Position numbers and translations under genes: made by a program. The notes under the pieces were generated by a model. It was given only the letters and a program-made list of their open reading frames with translations. It ran no database searches and was not told where the DNA came from. Shown in pieces: positions 51,604 through 59,739 of a stretch of DNA of 64,000 bases (position 1 is its first letter; each line of letters opens with the position of its first letter). Source of the stretch: Clostridiaceae bacterium (GTDB taxonomy: Bacteria; Bacillota; Clostridia; Lachnospirales; Lachnospiraceae); assembly GCA_910574345.1 (NCBI GenBank), contig CAJSZV010000002.1:248001-312000 (forward strand), in the 5' to 3' direction.

Positions 51604-52578
51604 ATGGCCACATTTGAACAGGCAGCGTCCCTGGCCGCCCGTCTGGCCGTGGATTCTATAAAAGATCAGTTTTCACCTGAAGAACGGCTGGAAGCCATCA
51701 AAAAGGCGGAAGAGGACGAACTGAACTATATGCCCAGGCCGGACACTCTCAGAGAAAAGCTTCGGAGCATGTGCAGAGAGAATAAGGTGGCGGCGGCCAG
51801 CGCCGTGGTTTTGGCGGTTATGGCTTTTATCATTGTTTTTGCCGATAAGCTGACCTCCTATGATCCCAATATGGTCAATCTTATGGAGCGGCTTCTTCCT
51901 CCAAGCAGGGCCCACTGGTGCGGAACCGACGACCTGGGCAGAGATATTTTCACCCGTATTCTCTACGGCGGGAGGGTATCCCTGCTGGTAGGCGTGATTC
52001 CTACATCCATCTCCATGATGATCGGCATTGTCATGGGAATGGTCTCCGGCTATATTCGTCAGCTGGACGCAGTGATTATGAGACTGGCGGATATTGTGCT
52101 GGCTTTTCCGTCCATTGTACTGGCTATGGTGGTGATGTATACCCTGGGGGCGACGACCACCAATATTTTTATCGCCCTTTCCATGATCGGATGGGCAGGG
52201 ACGGCCCGGATTGTCCGCTCTCAGACGCTGTCTTTGCGGGAGCAGGAGTTTGTGGAGGCGGCCAGAGGCATGGGAGTGAAAAAATGGACCATTATGTTCC
52301 GGCATATCCTTCCCAACTGCCTGCCTTCCTTGATCGTTCTGTTTACCCTGAATATTCCCGATGCCATTCTTTCGGAGGCAAACTTAAGTTTCCTTGGAGT
52401 GGGTACGCAGCCGCCGGATTCCAGCTGGGGTCTTATGGTGTCACAGGCCAGGACCTATGCGGTATCCAGCCCATGGATGCTTATTTTTCCCAGTCTGGCC
52501 ATTCTGATTATGGTGCTGGCTCTGAACTTTCTGGGAGACGGGCTCAGGGATGTGATTGATCCTCATATGAAGAAATAG
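51604..52578 (+). CDS. Peptide ABC transporter permease (DppC class) with long N-terminal extension
   Basis: A 324-residue permease. A charged, helical cytosolic extension of about 60 residues (AARLAVDSIKDQFSPEERLE) precedes the usual oligopeptide permease N-domain (LREKLRSMCRENKVAAASAV) and transporter core with GTDDLGRDIFTRILYGGRVS, then the EAA loop EFVEAARGMGVKKWTIMFRH. The extension is longer than in common DppC proteins and has no recognised domain. It starts one base after the DppB stop with GGAGGG upstream. Confidence 0.92.
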   Translation: MATFEQAASLAARLAVDSIKDQFSPEERLEAIKKAEEDELNYMPRPDTLREKLRSMCRENKVAAASAVVLAVMAFIIVFADKLTSYDPNMVNLMERLLPPSRAHWCGTDDLGRDIFTRILYGGRVSLLVGVIPTSISMMIGIVMGMVSGYIRQLDAVIMRLADIVLAFPSIVLAMVVMYTLGATTTNIFIALSMIGWAGTARIVRSQTLSLREQEFVEAARGMGVKKWTIMFRHILPNCLPSLIVLFTLNIPDAILSEANLSFLGVGTQPPDSSWGLMVSQARTYAVSSPWMLIFPSLAILIMVLALNFLGDGLRDVIDPHMKK

Positions 52579-52609
52579 AAGGCAGTCGGAGAGAGAAAGG
52601 AATAGGATC

Positions 52610-53602
52610 ATGGAAGAAAGATTGCTGCAAATCCAGGATTTGCATACCACCTTCTTTACCAGGGAAGGAAACGTCCACGCAGTAGACGGAGTGGATATGG
52701 AGATTGGAGCCGGGGAGAATGTTGGAATAGTAGGGGAGTCAGGCTGCGGAAAGAGTATGACTGCCATGTCCGTTATGGGTTTGGTGAAGAAGCCCGGAAA
52801 AGTGGACGGCGGTAAGATTCTCTTTGACGGAATGTCGCTGACAGACATGAGGCCAAAAGAGAGAAGAAAGATTTTGGGGAATCAGATTTCCATGATTTTT
52901 CAGGAGCCTATGACCTCCTTAAATCCGGTGACTACCGTGGGAAAGCAGGTGAAGGAGGCCTTATGTCTTCACAACAAGGGTCTGTCCCAGAAAGAAGCGA
53001 GGGAGAGGGTTGTCAGAGTTTTTGAGATGGTAGGAATTCCCGATGCGGCGAAGCGATATGGGGAGTATCCCCATCAGCTTTCCGGAGGACTGAGACAGAG
53101 AGTGATGATCGCCATGGCCATGGTGTGCAATCCCAAACTGATGATTGCGGATGAACCCACCACGGCTTTGGACGTGACCATTGAAGCCCAGATTCTTCAT
53201 CTGATGAAGCAGCTTCAGGAGGAAAAAGGGACTGCTGTTATGATGATTACCCATAATCTGGGCGTGGTGGCTCAGTTCTGTACCAGATTGTATGTGATGT
53301 ATGCGGGGAAGGTCATGGAGAGCGGCACGGTGAAGGAGATCTTTAAAAATGTGTGCCATCCCTATACGGACGGTCTTATGAAATCCGTGCCGGATATGGA
53401 ATCAAAGGAACGTCTTTACAATATCAGAGGCATGGTGCCAAGCATGCTTCATCTGCCAAAGGGGTGCCGTTTCTGTCCCAGATGCCAGTATTCAGGGCCT
53501 AAGTGCTTTGAGGAGGAGCCAAAACTTTATGAGGTGTCTCCGGGCCATTTTGTAAGATGTTTTTTGTTTGAACAGCAGACGGCACAGGAAGGGGAGGCTT
53601 AA
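52610..53602 (+). CDS. Peptide ABC transporter ATP-binding protein (DppD class)
   Basis: A 330-residue ATPase with Walker [11 protein letters not shown]-loop [11 protein letters not shown], signature [15 protein letters not shown], Walker [14 protein letters not shown] and the switch [13 protein letters not shown]. The C-terminal oligo_HPY extension has the cysteine set [14 protein letters not shown] near residues 285-300, which in related proteins binds a 4Fe-4S cluster. AAAGGAATAGG precedes the ATG. Confidence 0.94.
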   Translation: MEERLLQIQDLHTTFFTREGNVHAVDGVDMEIGAGENVGIVGESGCGKSMTAMSVMGLVKKPGKVDGGKILFDGMSLTDMRPKERRKILGNQISMIFQEPMTSLNPVTTVGKQVKEALCLHNKGLSQKEARERVVRVFEMVGIPDAAKRYGEYPHQLSGGLRQRVMIAMAMVCNPKLMIADEPTTALDVTIEAQILHLMKQLQEEKGTAVMMITHNLGVVAQFCTRLYVMYAGKVMESGTVKEIFKNVCHPYTDGLMKSVPDMESKERLYNIRGMVPSMLHLPKGCRFCPRCQYSGPKCFEEEPKLYEVSPGHFVRCFLFEQQTAQEGEA

Positions 53603-53603
53603 T

Positions 53604-54587
53604 ATGAGTGAAAAAGAAGTTCTTCTGCTGACCCGGAACCTGACAAAGGAGTATGAGCTGAAAAATAATTTCGGTATCAGGAAAAAGCAGGTGGTCCATG
53701 CGGTCAGCGATGTGTCCCTGGAAATATATAAAGGGGAAACCTTAAGTCTGGTAGGCGAGTCGGGCTGCGGCAAAAGTACCCTGGGCCGGATGATGATGCG
53801 TCTCATTGAACCTACCAGAGGCCAGATTCTGTTCGAAGGCAAGGATATTACCATTTACTCCGAGAAGCAGATGCGCCAGATCTACAAGAAGATTCAGTTG
53901 ATATTCCAGGATCCTTATGCCAGTCTGGACCCCCGCATGAAGGTGAAGGACTTAATCGGGGAGCCCCTTGTTACCCATAAGGTTTATCCCACCAAGGAGG
54001 AGACGGAAAGGAAAGTAAAGGAACTGATGCACATGGTGGGAATCAGGCCGGAGTTTATTGATCGCTATCCCCATCAGTTTTCCGGAGGCCAGAGGCAGAG
54101 AATCGGCATTGCCAGGGCCCTGGCTCTGAAACCGAAGCTGATTGTCTGTGACGAGCCCGTATCCGCCCTGGATGTGTCCATCCAGTCCCAGATTCTGAAT
54201 CTTTTAAAGGATCTGCAGAAGGAGTTTGATTTGACCTATCTGTTTATCTCCCATGATTTGGGGGTGGTGCACTATATCTCCGACAGAATCTGTGTCATGT
54301 TTCTGGGAAAAGTGTGCGAGATCGGGGATACCCGTGAGATTTACCAAAATCCCAAGCACCCCTACACCAGATTTCTCCTGGATGCGGTGCCGAATATGGA
54401 TCCGGAGAAGAAGCAGAAGAGGGAAAATATTCTGGCAGGAGAGATTCCAAGCGCGGTGAATCCGCCTTCCGGATGCCGCTTTTGCACCAGATGTCCTTAT
54501 GCAAAGGAGATCTGCAGGAAGGAGGAACCAAAACTGATAGAGTACGAGGGACGGAAGGCGGCCTGCCATTTTCCTTTAGGCGAATAA
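53604..54587 (+). CDS. Peptide ABC transporter ATP-binding protein (DppF class)
   Basis: A 327-residue partner ATPase: Walker [11 protein letters not shown]-loop [13 protein letters not shown], signature [15 protein letters not shown], Walker [14 protein letters not shown] and [12 protein letters not shown]. The C-terminal region again has cysteines in [14 protein letters not shown]. It starts one base after the DppD stop with AAGGGGAGG upstream, so DppD and DppF are translated together and form the heterodimeric motor. Confidence 0.94.
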   Translation: MSEKEVLLLTRNLTKEYELKNNFGIRKKQVVHAVSDVSLEIYKGETLSLVGESGCGKSTLGRMMMRLIEPTRGQILFEGKDITIYSEKQMRQIYKKIQLIFQDPYASLDPRMKVKDLIGEPLVTHKVYPTKEETERKVKELMHMVGIRPEFIDRYPHQFSGGQRQRIGIARALALKPKLIVCDEPVSALDVSIQSQILNLLKDLQKEFDLTYLFISHDLGVVHYISDRICVMFLGKVCEIGDTREIYQNPKHPYTRFLLDAVPNMDPEKKQKRENILAGEIPSAVNPPSGCRFCTRCPYAKEICRKEEPKLIEYEGRKAACHFPLGE

Positions 54588-54598
54588 CCGGAAAAAGG

Positions 54599-54627
54599 TT
54601 GTGCCTTTTCTGAAAATTTAGTATAAT
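54599..54627 (+). promoter_or_regulatory. Promoter of the phosphoribosyltransferase-like gene
   Basis: TTGTGC at 54599-54604 and perfect TATAAT at 54622-54627 are 17 bases apart. Confidence 0.7.
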
Positions 54628-54704
54628 ACAACCAGCGGACAGTCAAGGGATCTCGATCCTGACATATTGCTATCGCAAGAATAAAAAAGGGGGATTTTCC
54701 TATT

Positions 54705-55343
54705 ATGAAAAGAAGACTGAAAAAAATAGGAACCACAGGGACTACAGCGCAGATGAGGGTTATTCCGGGCCATTTTGCGACGAATCATGCCCATATCAAT
54801 TACTACCTGGATCTGACCATGCTTAAGAGCAGAACCAGCGAGGCCAGGGCAGTAGCCAAGGCCATGGCGCATTTATATCTCTTCGACACGGTTGTGGATA
54901 CCATCGTGTGTATGGAAGGCATGGAAGTAATCGGTGCGTTTTTGTCAGATGAGCTTGCCAAGGGCGGTTTTTTGTCCATGAACCAGCATAAGAGTATCTA
55001 CGTGGTACGTCCGGAGTTCAACAACAACAGCCAGATTATTTTCCGTGACAATCTGGTGCATATGATTGAAGATAAGCATGTGCTGGTGTTGGTATCTTCT
55101 GTAACCACAGGCTTGACTGTCAACAAGGTGATTGAAAGTATTCTGTATTACAACGGAATTATGACCGGTGTTTCCGCAATCTTCGGCGCAGTGGAAGAGG
55201 TGGACGGAGTTCCCATCAAAGCCGTATTTGGAAAGAAGGATATTCCGGATTACGAGTCTTATGACTATCGGCATTGTCCCCTCTGCCAGCAGAAGCAGAA
55301 GCTGGACGCGCTGGTGAATGCCTTTGGGTACTCAGAGCTGTAG
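54705..55343 (+). CDS. Phosphoribosyltransferase-like protein (orotate PRTase-related)
   Basis: A 212-residue protein with a type I phosphoribosyltransferase core: LAKGGFLSM in the early part, and HVLVLVSSVTTGLTVNKVIESIL near residues 125-147 in the position of the PRPP-binding loop. The usual two acidic residues of that loop (VVDDVxTTG) are replaced by Ser-Ser, so catalytic activity or PRPP binding is doubtful. The C-terminal CPLCQQKQKLDALVNAFGY has a CxxC pair. It is often annotated as orotate phosphoribosyltransferase; no pyr genes are near. A regulatory PRT-fold protein is a reasonable alternative. Confidence 0.7.
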   Translation: MKRRLKKIGTTGTTAQMRVIPGHFATNHAHINYYLDLTMLKSRTSEARAVAKAMAHLYLFDTVVDTIVCMEGMEVIGAFLSDELAKGGFLSMNQHKSIYVVRPEFNNNSQIIFRDNLVHMIEDKHVLVLVSSVTTGLTVNKVIESILYYNGIMTGVSAIFGAVEEVDGVPIKAVFGKKDIPDYESYDYRHCPLCQQKQKLDALVNAFGYSEL

Positions 55344-55355
55344 AAGCAAAAGAAT

Positions 55356-55410
55356 AAAAGCGGGAGCGGGGATATGGCGGAGAGGCCGTGTTTTATGCTT
55401 CCGCTTTTTT
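55356..55410 (+). terminator. Terminator after the phosphoribosyltransferase-like gene
   Basis: AAAAGCGGGAGC at 55356-55367 pairs with GCTTCCGCTTTT at 55397-55408 (one G-U), long 29-base loop, then T-run to 55410. Confidence 0.75.
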
Positions 55411-55478
55411 GTGTCTGCCAGGCAGCTGTCCGGTACATCATTGCACTGGCGCCATGGGAAGAAAGGAGAAGAAAAGCG

Positions 55479-56006
55479 ATGTCGGATCAGATGATAGAAA
55501 AGGATTATGCAGTAGAAGAGATAAGAAAAGAGTGCAGGCAGTTTGCCATGCTGTATTTTCATTTTGTAAAAACCATGGTGAAAAGGTTTGGAAAAGAGGA
55601 GGCCAGAGAATTGGTGAGAGAGTCCGTGTTTAGTCTGGCTATGGAAAGGTCTTCGATTTTAAAGGAAAAGGCTTTGGAACTGGGAATGGAGCTTACCATG
55701 GATACATTTGGGAAACTGTCCGACATACCGGCTATGGCATGGGACCCCTGCCTTGGGGCCGACCATTGTCCTTACGGGAAACAGTGGAAGACCTATTATA
55801 AAGAGTATCCCTGGTTTAAAGAGTTTGCCCTGTATTACTGTGATATTATTGATACCTCCAACTGTGAGATATTTACGGGAGACACGTCTCACCGAATTAC
55901 GAAAAACGTAGCGGACGGGGTATCGGAGACATGTGAGAGAGAGTATTTTCCCAGTGAAGAGGTGAGGAAAGGAAGGTATACGTATTCAACGGGCAGCGGC
56001 TGTTAA
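55479..56006 (+). CDS. L-2-amino-thiazoline-4-carboxylic acid hydrolase-like protein
   Basis: A 175-residue protein that resembles the ATC hydrolase family (PF14196-type), whose founding member opens 2-amino-thiazoline-4-carboxylate on the way to L-cysteine. Supporting segments are the helical KECRQFAMLYFHFVKTMVKR, then KLSDIPAMAWDPCLGADHCPYG with two cysteines and YYCDIIDTSNCEIFTGD. Many members in anaerobes are not enzymes of that pathway, so the true substrate is open. The ATG at 55479 follows AAAGGAG; an upstream in-frame ATG at 55374 lies within the preceding terminator. Confidence 0.65.
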   Translation: MSDQMIEKDYAVEEIRKECRQFAMLYFHFVKTMVKRFGKEEARELVRESVFSLAMERSSILKEKALELGMELTMDTFGKLSDIPAMAWDPCLGADHCPYGKQWKTYYKEYPWFKEFALYYCDIIDTSNCEIFTGDTSHRITKNVADGVSETCEREYFPSEEVRKGRYTYSTGSGC

Positions 56007-56047
56007 ATGGATACCTATTTTCCACTCCTATAAGGCAGAATCGATAA

Positions 56048-56089
56048 AGCAGGCTCTTCCCCTATCGAATCGTGGGGAAAGGGCCTGCT
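56048..56089. terminator. Hairpin between convergent genes
   Basis: AGCAGGC at 56048-56054 pairs with GCCTGCT at 56083-56089, extended by CTTCCCC with GGGGAAaG inside. No clear T-run follows on either strand, so termination strength is uncertain. Confidence 0.5.
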
Positions 56090-56107
56090 GGCCGACTCAG
56101 TGAAAAT

Positions 56108-57382
56108 CTAAATCAATCTTTTCAAATCCCCATAGAATTCAGGATAAGAGATATTCACGCATTCCGCCCCTTTGATCCTGGTCTCCCCGTCGGCACATAA
56201 TCCCGCCACTGCAAATGTCATGGCGATCCGGTGATCGAGATGACTGTCAATCTCTGCTCCGTGGAGAGGTCTCCCGCCGTGGATGATCATGCCGTCCTCT
56301 GTCTCTGTCACATGGGCGCCCATGGCGGTTAAGCCGCGCACCATGACTTCCAGGCGGTTGGACTCCTTCACCTTCAGCTCTGCGGCATCCCGTATGACGG
56401 TTTCACCGTCGGCAAAACAGGCCATGGCCGCGATCATGGGAAGTTCGTCGATGAGAGTGGGAATCAGGGCTCCCTCAATCACGGTTCCGTGAAGGGAAGA
56501 AGACTGAACCAGAATATCCGCCGTGGGTTCTCCACAGCCGGAATCTTCATGAAGGAGCGTCACCTTCCCTCCCATAGCCTGACAGACTTTAAGAATGCCG
56601 TCTCTGGTAGGATTGATTCCCACGCTGGGAAGAAAGATCTCAGAGTTAGGAACCATAAGTCCGGCACAGATAAAGTAAGCGGCGGAGGAGATATCCCCCG
56701 GTACGGATATGGGGCGGCCTTCCAGTGTGCTGCCTGGATGGAGGAGGACAGCGGTGCCCTCCGTGCGTACATCGGCCCCGAAATATTTCAGCATAATCTC
56801 GCTGTGGTTTCTGGAAATAAAGGGTTCCGTCACTTTCGTGTCGCCCTCGGCATAGAGTCCCGCCAAAAGGATGGCGGATTTTACCTGTGCGGATGCCACT
56901 TTGGAGGTGTAGTCGATTCCCCTAAGAGGTCCCCCCGCAATCTCAAGGGGAGCACAGCCATTGTCCCTCAGACTTCGTATGCGGGCTCCCATAAGGGTCA
57001 AAGGTTCCATAATCCGCTTCATGGGACGTTTTTGAATGGAATCGTCGCCGGTCAGGACCACATCAAAATTCTGAGCGGCCAGAATGCCGGAGATCAGCCG
57101 GGTGGTGGTGCCGCTGTTGCCGCAGTCCAGCGCCCCGTCAGGGCCCTTAAGTCCTCTTAAGCCTCTGCCGTGGACAAGAACCGTATCCCTCTGGTTTTCG
57201 ATCTCAATTCCCATCTTTCTAAAGCAGGAGATGGTAGACAGGCAGTCGGCCCCCTGAAGATAATGACTGATTTTCGTAGTCCCTTTTGCTATGGACCCAA
57301 ACATGACGCTCCGGTGAGAAACAGACTTGTCCCCCGGTACACAGACTTCTCCGTGAAGCCCTGCTGCTTTTGTAATAACCAT
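56108..57382 (-). CDS. aroA: 3-phosphoshikimate 1-carboxyvinyltransferase (EPSP synthase)
   Basis: A 424-residue shikimate-pathway enzyme that joins PEP to shikimate-3-phosphate. Signature segments are VPGDKSVSHRSVMFGSIA near the N-terminus, LDCGNSGTTTRLISGILA around residue 90 and RNHSEIMLKYFG; the C-terminal KVKESNRLEVMVRGL and DHRIAMTFAVAGL hold substrate-binding residues. The glyphosate-relevant loop reads GNSGTTTR (class II-like, rather than GNAGTAMR). It is the last gene of the aroF-tyrA-aroA operon. Confidence 0.96.
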   Translation of the reverse strand: MVITKAAGLHGEVCVPGDKSVSHRSVMFGSIAKGTTKISHYLQGADCLSTISCFRKMGIEIENQRDTVLVHGRGLRGLKGPDGALDCGNSGTTTRLISGILAAQNFDVVLTGDDSIQKRPMKRIMEPLTLMGARIRSLRDNGCAPLEIAGGPLRGIDYTSKVASAQVKSAILLAGLYAEGDTKVTEPFISRNHSEIMLKYFGADVRTEGTAVLLHPGSTLEGRPISVPGDISSAAYFICAGLMVPNSEIFLPSVGINPTRDGILKVCQAMGGKVTLLHEDSGCGEPTADILVQSSSLHGTVIEGALIPTLIDELPMIAAMACFADGETVIRDAAELKVKESNRLEVMVRGLTAMGAHVTETEDGMIIHGGRPLHGAEIDSHLDHRIAMTFAVAGLCADGETRIKGAECVNISYPEFYGDLKRLI

Positions 57383-57398
57383 AATCGTCCCTCCGTGT

Positions 57399-58496
57399 TC
57401 AGCACACTAATTCATAGCGATATTTCTCAAGACGTTTCCACGCATGTTCCATGGTTTCCTGATCATAGAAAGCGATGCGCAGCGCTCCTTCTCCGTGTTC
57501 TCTGTTGTGGTTGATACCAATATTTTTAATGCTGATCCCTCCCGCCGCTAAAATAACGGAAATAGTGGAGATGGCTCCCACTTCATCTGCGATATCCACG
57601 GTAAAACTGTAGTCAGGGTCAATAGGGCCCTTGGATTTCTCGGAAAATGTATTGCGGTAATCTCTGGATGTCTCAAATAGGCTGTAGACAGCACGGGAAT
57701 CTTTATGTTCCAGATGATCCAAAGCAGTGCCAAGGCATGCGATATAGCTTTTGAGAATACAGGCCAGATTCTCACGGTTGGTCATACAGATCTGTTCCCA
57801 CATCTCAGGGGAGGAGGAAGCGATTCGCGTAATATCTTTGAATCCGCCGGCGGCCAGCCGTTTCATAAGCCCGTCCTCATCGTCATGGTCTTTCACCAGA
57901 TTCACCAGGCTGGAAGCTACAATATGAGGAAGATGGCTGATGGCGGCAGTGATCTGATCATGGCGGTTATAATCAAGAACAATAGGTATGGAGCCTATGG
58001 CCTCAGCCACAGCCACCAGCCGGTTCACATTCCTTTGGCTGCTGCGGGCCCCAGGGGTGATAATGTAATAGGCGTTTTCGAGAAGGTGGTCAGAGGAATT
58101 CTCATAGCCTGTCTTTTCCGACCCGGCCATAGGGTGTCCGCCCACAAACACCGGTTCCATCTGAAGATCCGTCACATGCCTGTGAATGTCTGTTTTTGTA
58201 CTGCCCACATCCGTAATGAAAGCCTCCGGTTTCAGGACAGGTTTCAGACGGGATAAATAGGCGGCGTTATACTCCACCGGCGTACACAGAAAAATGATAT
58301 CGCATTCCCCAAGACGGGGGTCCTCAGTTCCGTCCAGGATAACATCAATAACCCCGTCGCTGAGGGCCTGTTCCAGTTTGGAGCGGGTTCTCATATATGC
58401 CATAATGGTGACGTGGGGATGGGAGCGCTTGATCCCTCTGGCGATGGAGCCGCCGATGAGACCAAGGCCGATAAAGGCAAGCTTGGAATCGGTCAT
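57399..58496 (-). CDS. tyrA: Prephenate dehydrogenase with C-terminal ACT domain
   Basis: A 365-residue enzyme that converts prephenate to 4-hydroxyphenylpyruvate for tyrosine. It has an N-terminal NAD-binding motif (LAFIGLGLIGGSIARGI), GSTKTDIHRHV, then the HPMAGSEKTGYENSS active-site region with its conserved histidine, and a C-terminal ACT domain (about 290-365; FTVDIADEVGAISTISVIL) that probably mediates tyrosine feedback. The ATG overlaps the aroF stop (TGATG), with AAGGAG upstream. Confidence 0.95.
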   Translation of the reverse strand: MTDSKLAFIGLGLIGGSIARGIKRSHPHVTIMAYMRTRSKLEQALSDGVIDVILDGTEDPRLGECDIIFLCTPVEYNAAYLSRLKPVLKPEAFITDVGSTKTDIHRHVTDLQMEPVFVGGHPMAGSEKTGYENSSDHLLENAYYIITPGARSSQRNVNRLVAVAEAIGSIPIVLDYNRHDQITAAISHLPHIVASSLVNLVKDHDDEDGLMKRLAAGGFKDITRIASSSPEMWEQICMTNRENLACILKSYIACLGTALDHLEHKDSRAVYSLFETSRDYRNTFSEKSKGPIDPDYSFTVDIADEVGAISTISVILAAGGISIKNIGINHNREHGEGALRIAFYDQETMEHAWKRLEKYRYELVC

Positions 58497-59509
58497 CACA
58501 GACTCCTTCCCACTAACTGTGCAAATGGCCTTAAGTCGTTCATCAGTGTGTCAAACTGCTCAAAAGTCAGAGACTGGGGCCCGTCGGAGAGGGCACAGGA
58601 GGGGCAGGGATGAACTTCGATCATAAGGCCATCAGCCCCGGCAGCCACAGCCGCTTTAGCCAGAGGTTCCACATAAGCGCGGACTCCTGTGGCATGGCTG
58701 GGATCTGCGATTACAGGCAGATGACTTTTGGCCCGAATGACAGGTATGGCGCTGATGTCCAAGGTGTTGCGGGTGCTGGTCTCATAGGTGCGTATTCCGC
58801 GCTCGCACAGAACGATATTGGGGTTGCCCTCAGAGATAATATATTCCGCTGCATTGAGCCATTCGTCAATGGTGGCGGACAATCCTCTCTTTAAGAGAAC
58901 CGGAACGCCGGACTTGCCCGCTTCCTTGAGAAGTTCGAAATTCTGCATATTCCTGGCTCCGATCTGGAGCATGTCTACATATTTAACGGCAGCTTCTATG
59001 GCATGGGCGCTGGTGACTTCACAGATGACATTGAGTCCTGTGGCCTCCCTGGCTTCCTTCATGTACTTTAAGCCTTCCTCCTCAAGACCCTGGAAGGAGT
59101 AGGGAGAGGTCCTTGGCTTGTAGGCTCCGCCCCGAAGGAAAGAGGCGCCTGCCTTCCTGACTGCCGCGGCAGTCTCAAGAAGCTGCTCCCTGCTTTCAAT
59201 GGCGCAGGGACCGGCCATAACCGTAATATTGCCGGGGCCGATGGAGGTATTGCCTACAGGAATGGTGGAATCTTCCGGATGAAACTTTTTATTAACCAGC
59301 TTATAGGACTCCGTTACATTGACAATCTTGTCAACACCCTCTGAGATCTCGATATTGGAGCCGTGAAGCTTTGACTTATCGCCGACCACACCCACGATGG
59401 TGACCTCAGCCCCCTTGGAAAGATGAACCTGAAGTCCCTTTGACTCCACAAGCCCTGTGACTTTTGCGACCGCCTCGTCAGAGGCATTGGGTTTCATAAT
59501 AATAATCAT
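58496..59509 (-). CDS. aroF: 3-deoxy-7-phosphoheptulonate synthase (DAHP synthase, type I beta)
   Basis: A 337-residue first enzyme of the shikimate pathway. A ferredoxin-like N-terminal regulatory domain (about 1-70) precedes the KDO8P/DAHP-synthase barrel: VMAGPCAIESREQLLETA, FLRGGAYKPRTSPYSFQG, ICEVTSAHAI, QIGARNMQNFELLKEAG, ERGIRTYE and VIADPSHATG. The metal-binding Cys-His-Glu-Asp set can be traced. The ATG ending at 59509 has GAAAGGA upstream; a TTG six codons earlier would put that ribosome site inside the gene. Confidence 0.96.
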   Translation of the reverse strand: MIIIMKPNASDEAVAKVTGLVESKGLQVHLSKGAEVTIVGVVGDKSKLHGSNIEISEGVDKIVNVTESYKLVNKKFHPEDSTIPVGNTSIGPGNITVMAGPCAIESREQLLETAAAVRKAGASFLRGGAYKPRTSPYSFQGLEEEGLKYMKEAREATGLNVICEVTSAHAIEAAVKYVDMLQIGARNMQNFELLKEAGKSGVPVLLKRGLSATIDEWLNAAEYIISEGNPNIVLCERGIRTYETSTRNTLDISAIPVIRAKSHLPVIADPSHATGVRAYVEPLAKAAVAAGADGLMIEVHPCPSCALSDGPQSLTFEQFDTLMNDLRPFAQLVGRSL

Positions 59510-59557
59510 GGCAATATATCCTTTCAAATAGTAATATGCTGTTTCAATACGTCCCTT

Positions 59558-59586
59558 ATTGTAAGGTAGAAACGAAAATTTGTCAA
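59558..59586 (-). promoter_or_regulatory. Promoter of the aroF-tyrA-aroA operon
   Basis: On the minus strand TTGACA (59581-59586) and TACAAT (59558-59563) are 17 bases apart. The leader of about 40 bases is too short for a T-box, so regulation is probably at enzyme level. Confidence 0.82.
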
Positions 59587-59671
59587 CGCTTTTATGCTTT
59601 AAACTTTCACACTTTAAAGCAAGGCCCTTCCTGCTGGAAAGAATTAACCTTATATAAACTGCATAAATTAC

Positions 59672-59700
59672 TTGTAATATTCTGAATTTTTTAGTAAAAT
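59672..59700 (+). promoter_or_regulatory. Promoter of the EF-G-like gene
   Basis: TTGTAA at 59672-59677 and TAAAAT at 59695-59700 are 17 bases apart. Confidence 0.72.
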
Positions 59701-59739
59701 ATCCTTATAGGCAAAAATTTATGTACAGGAGGAATGTTT

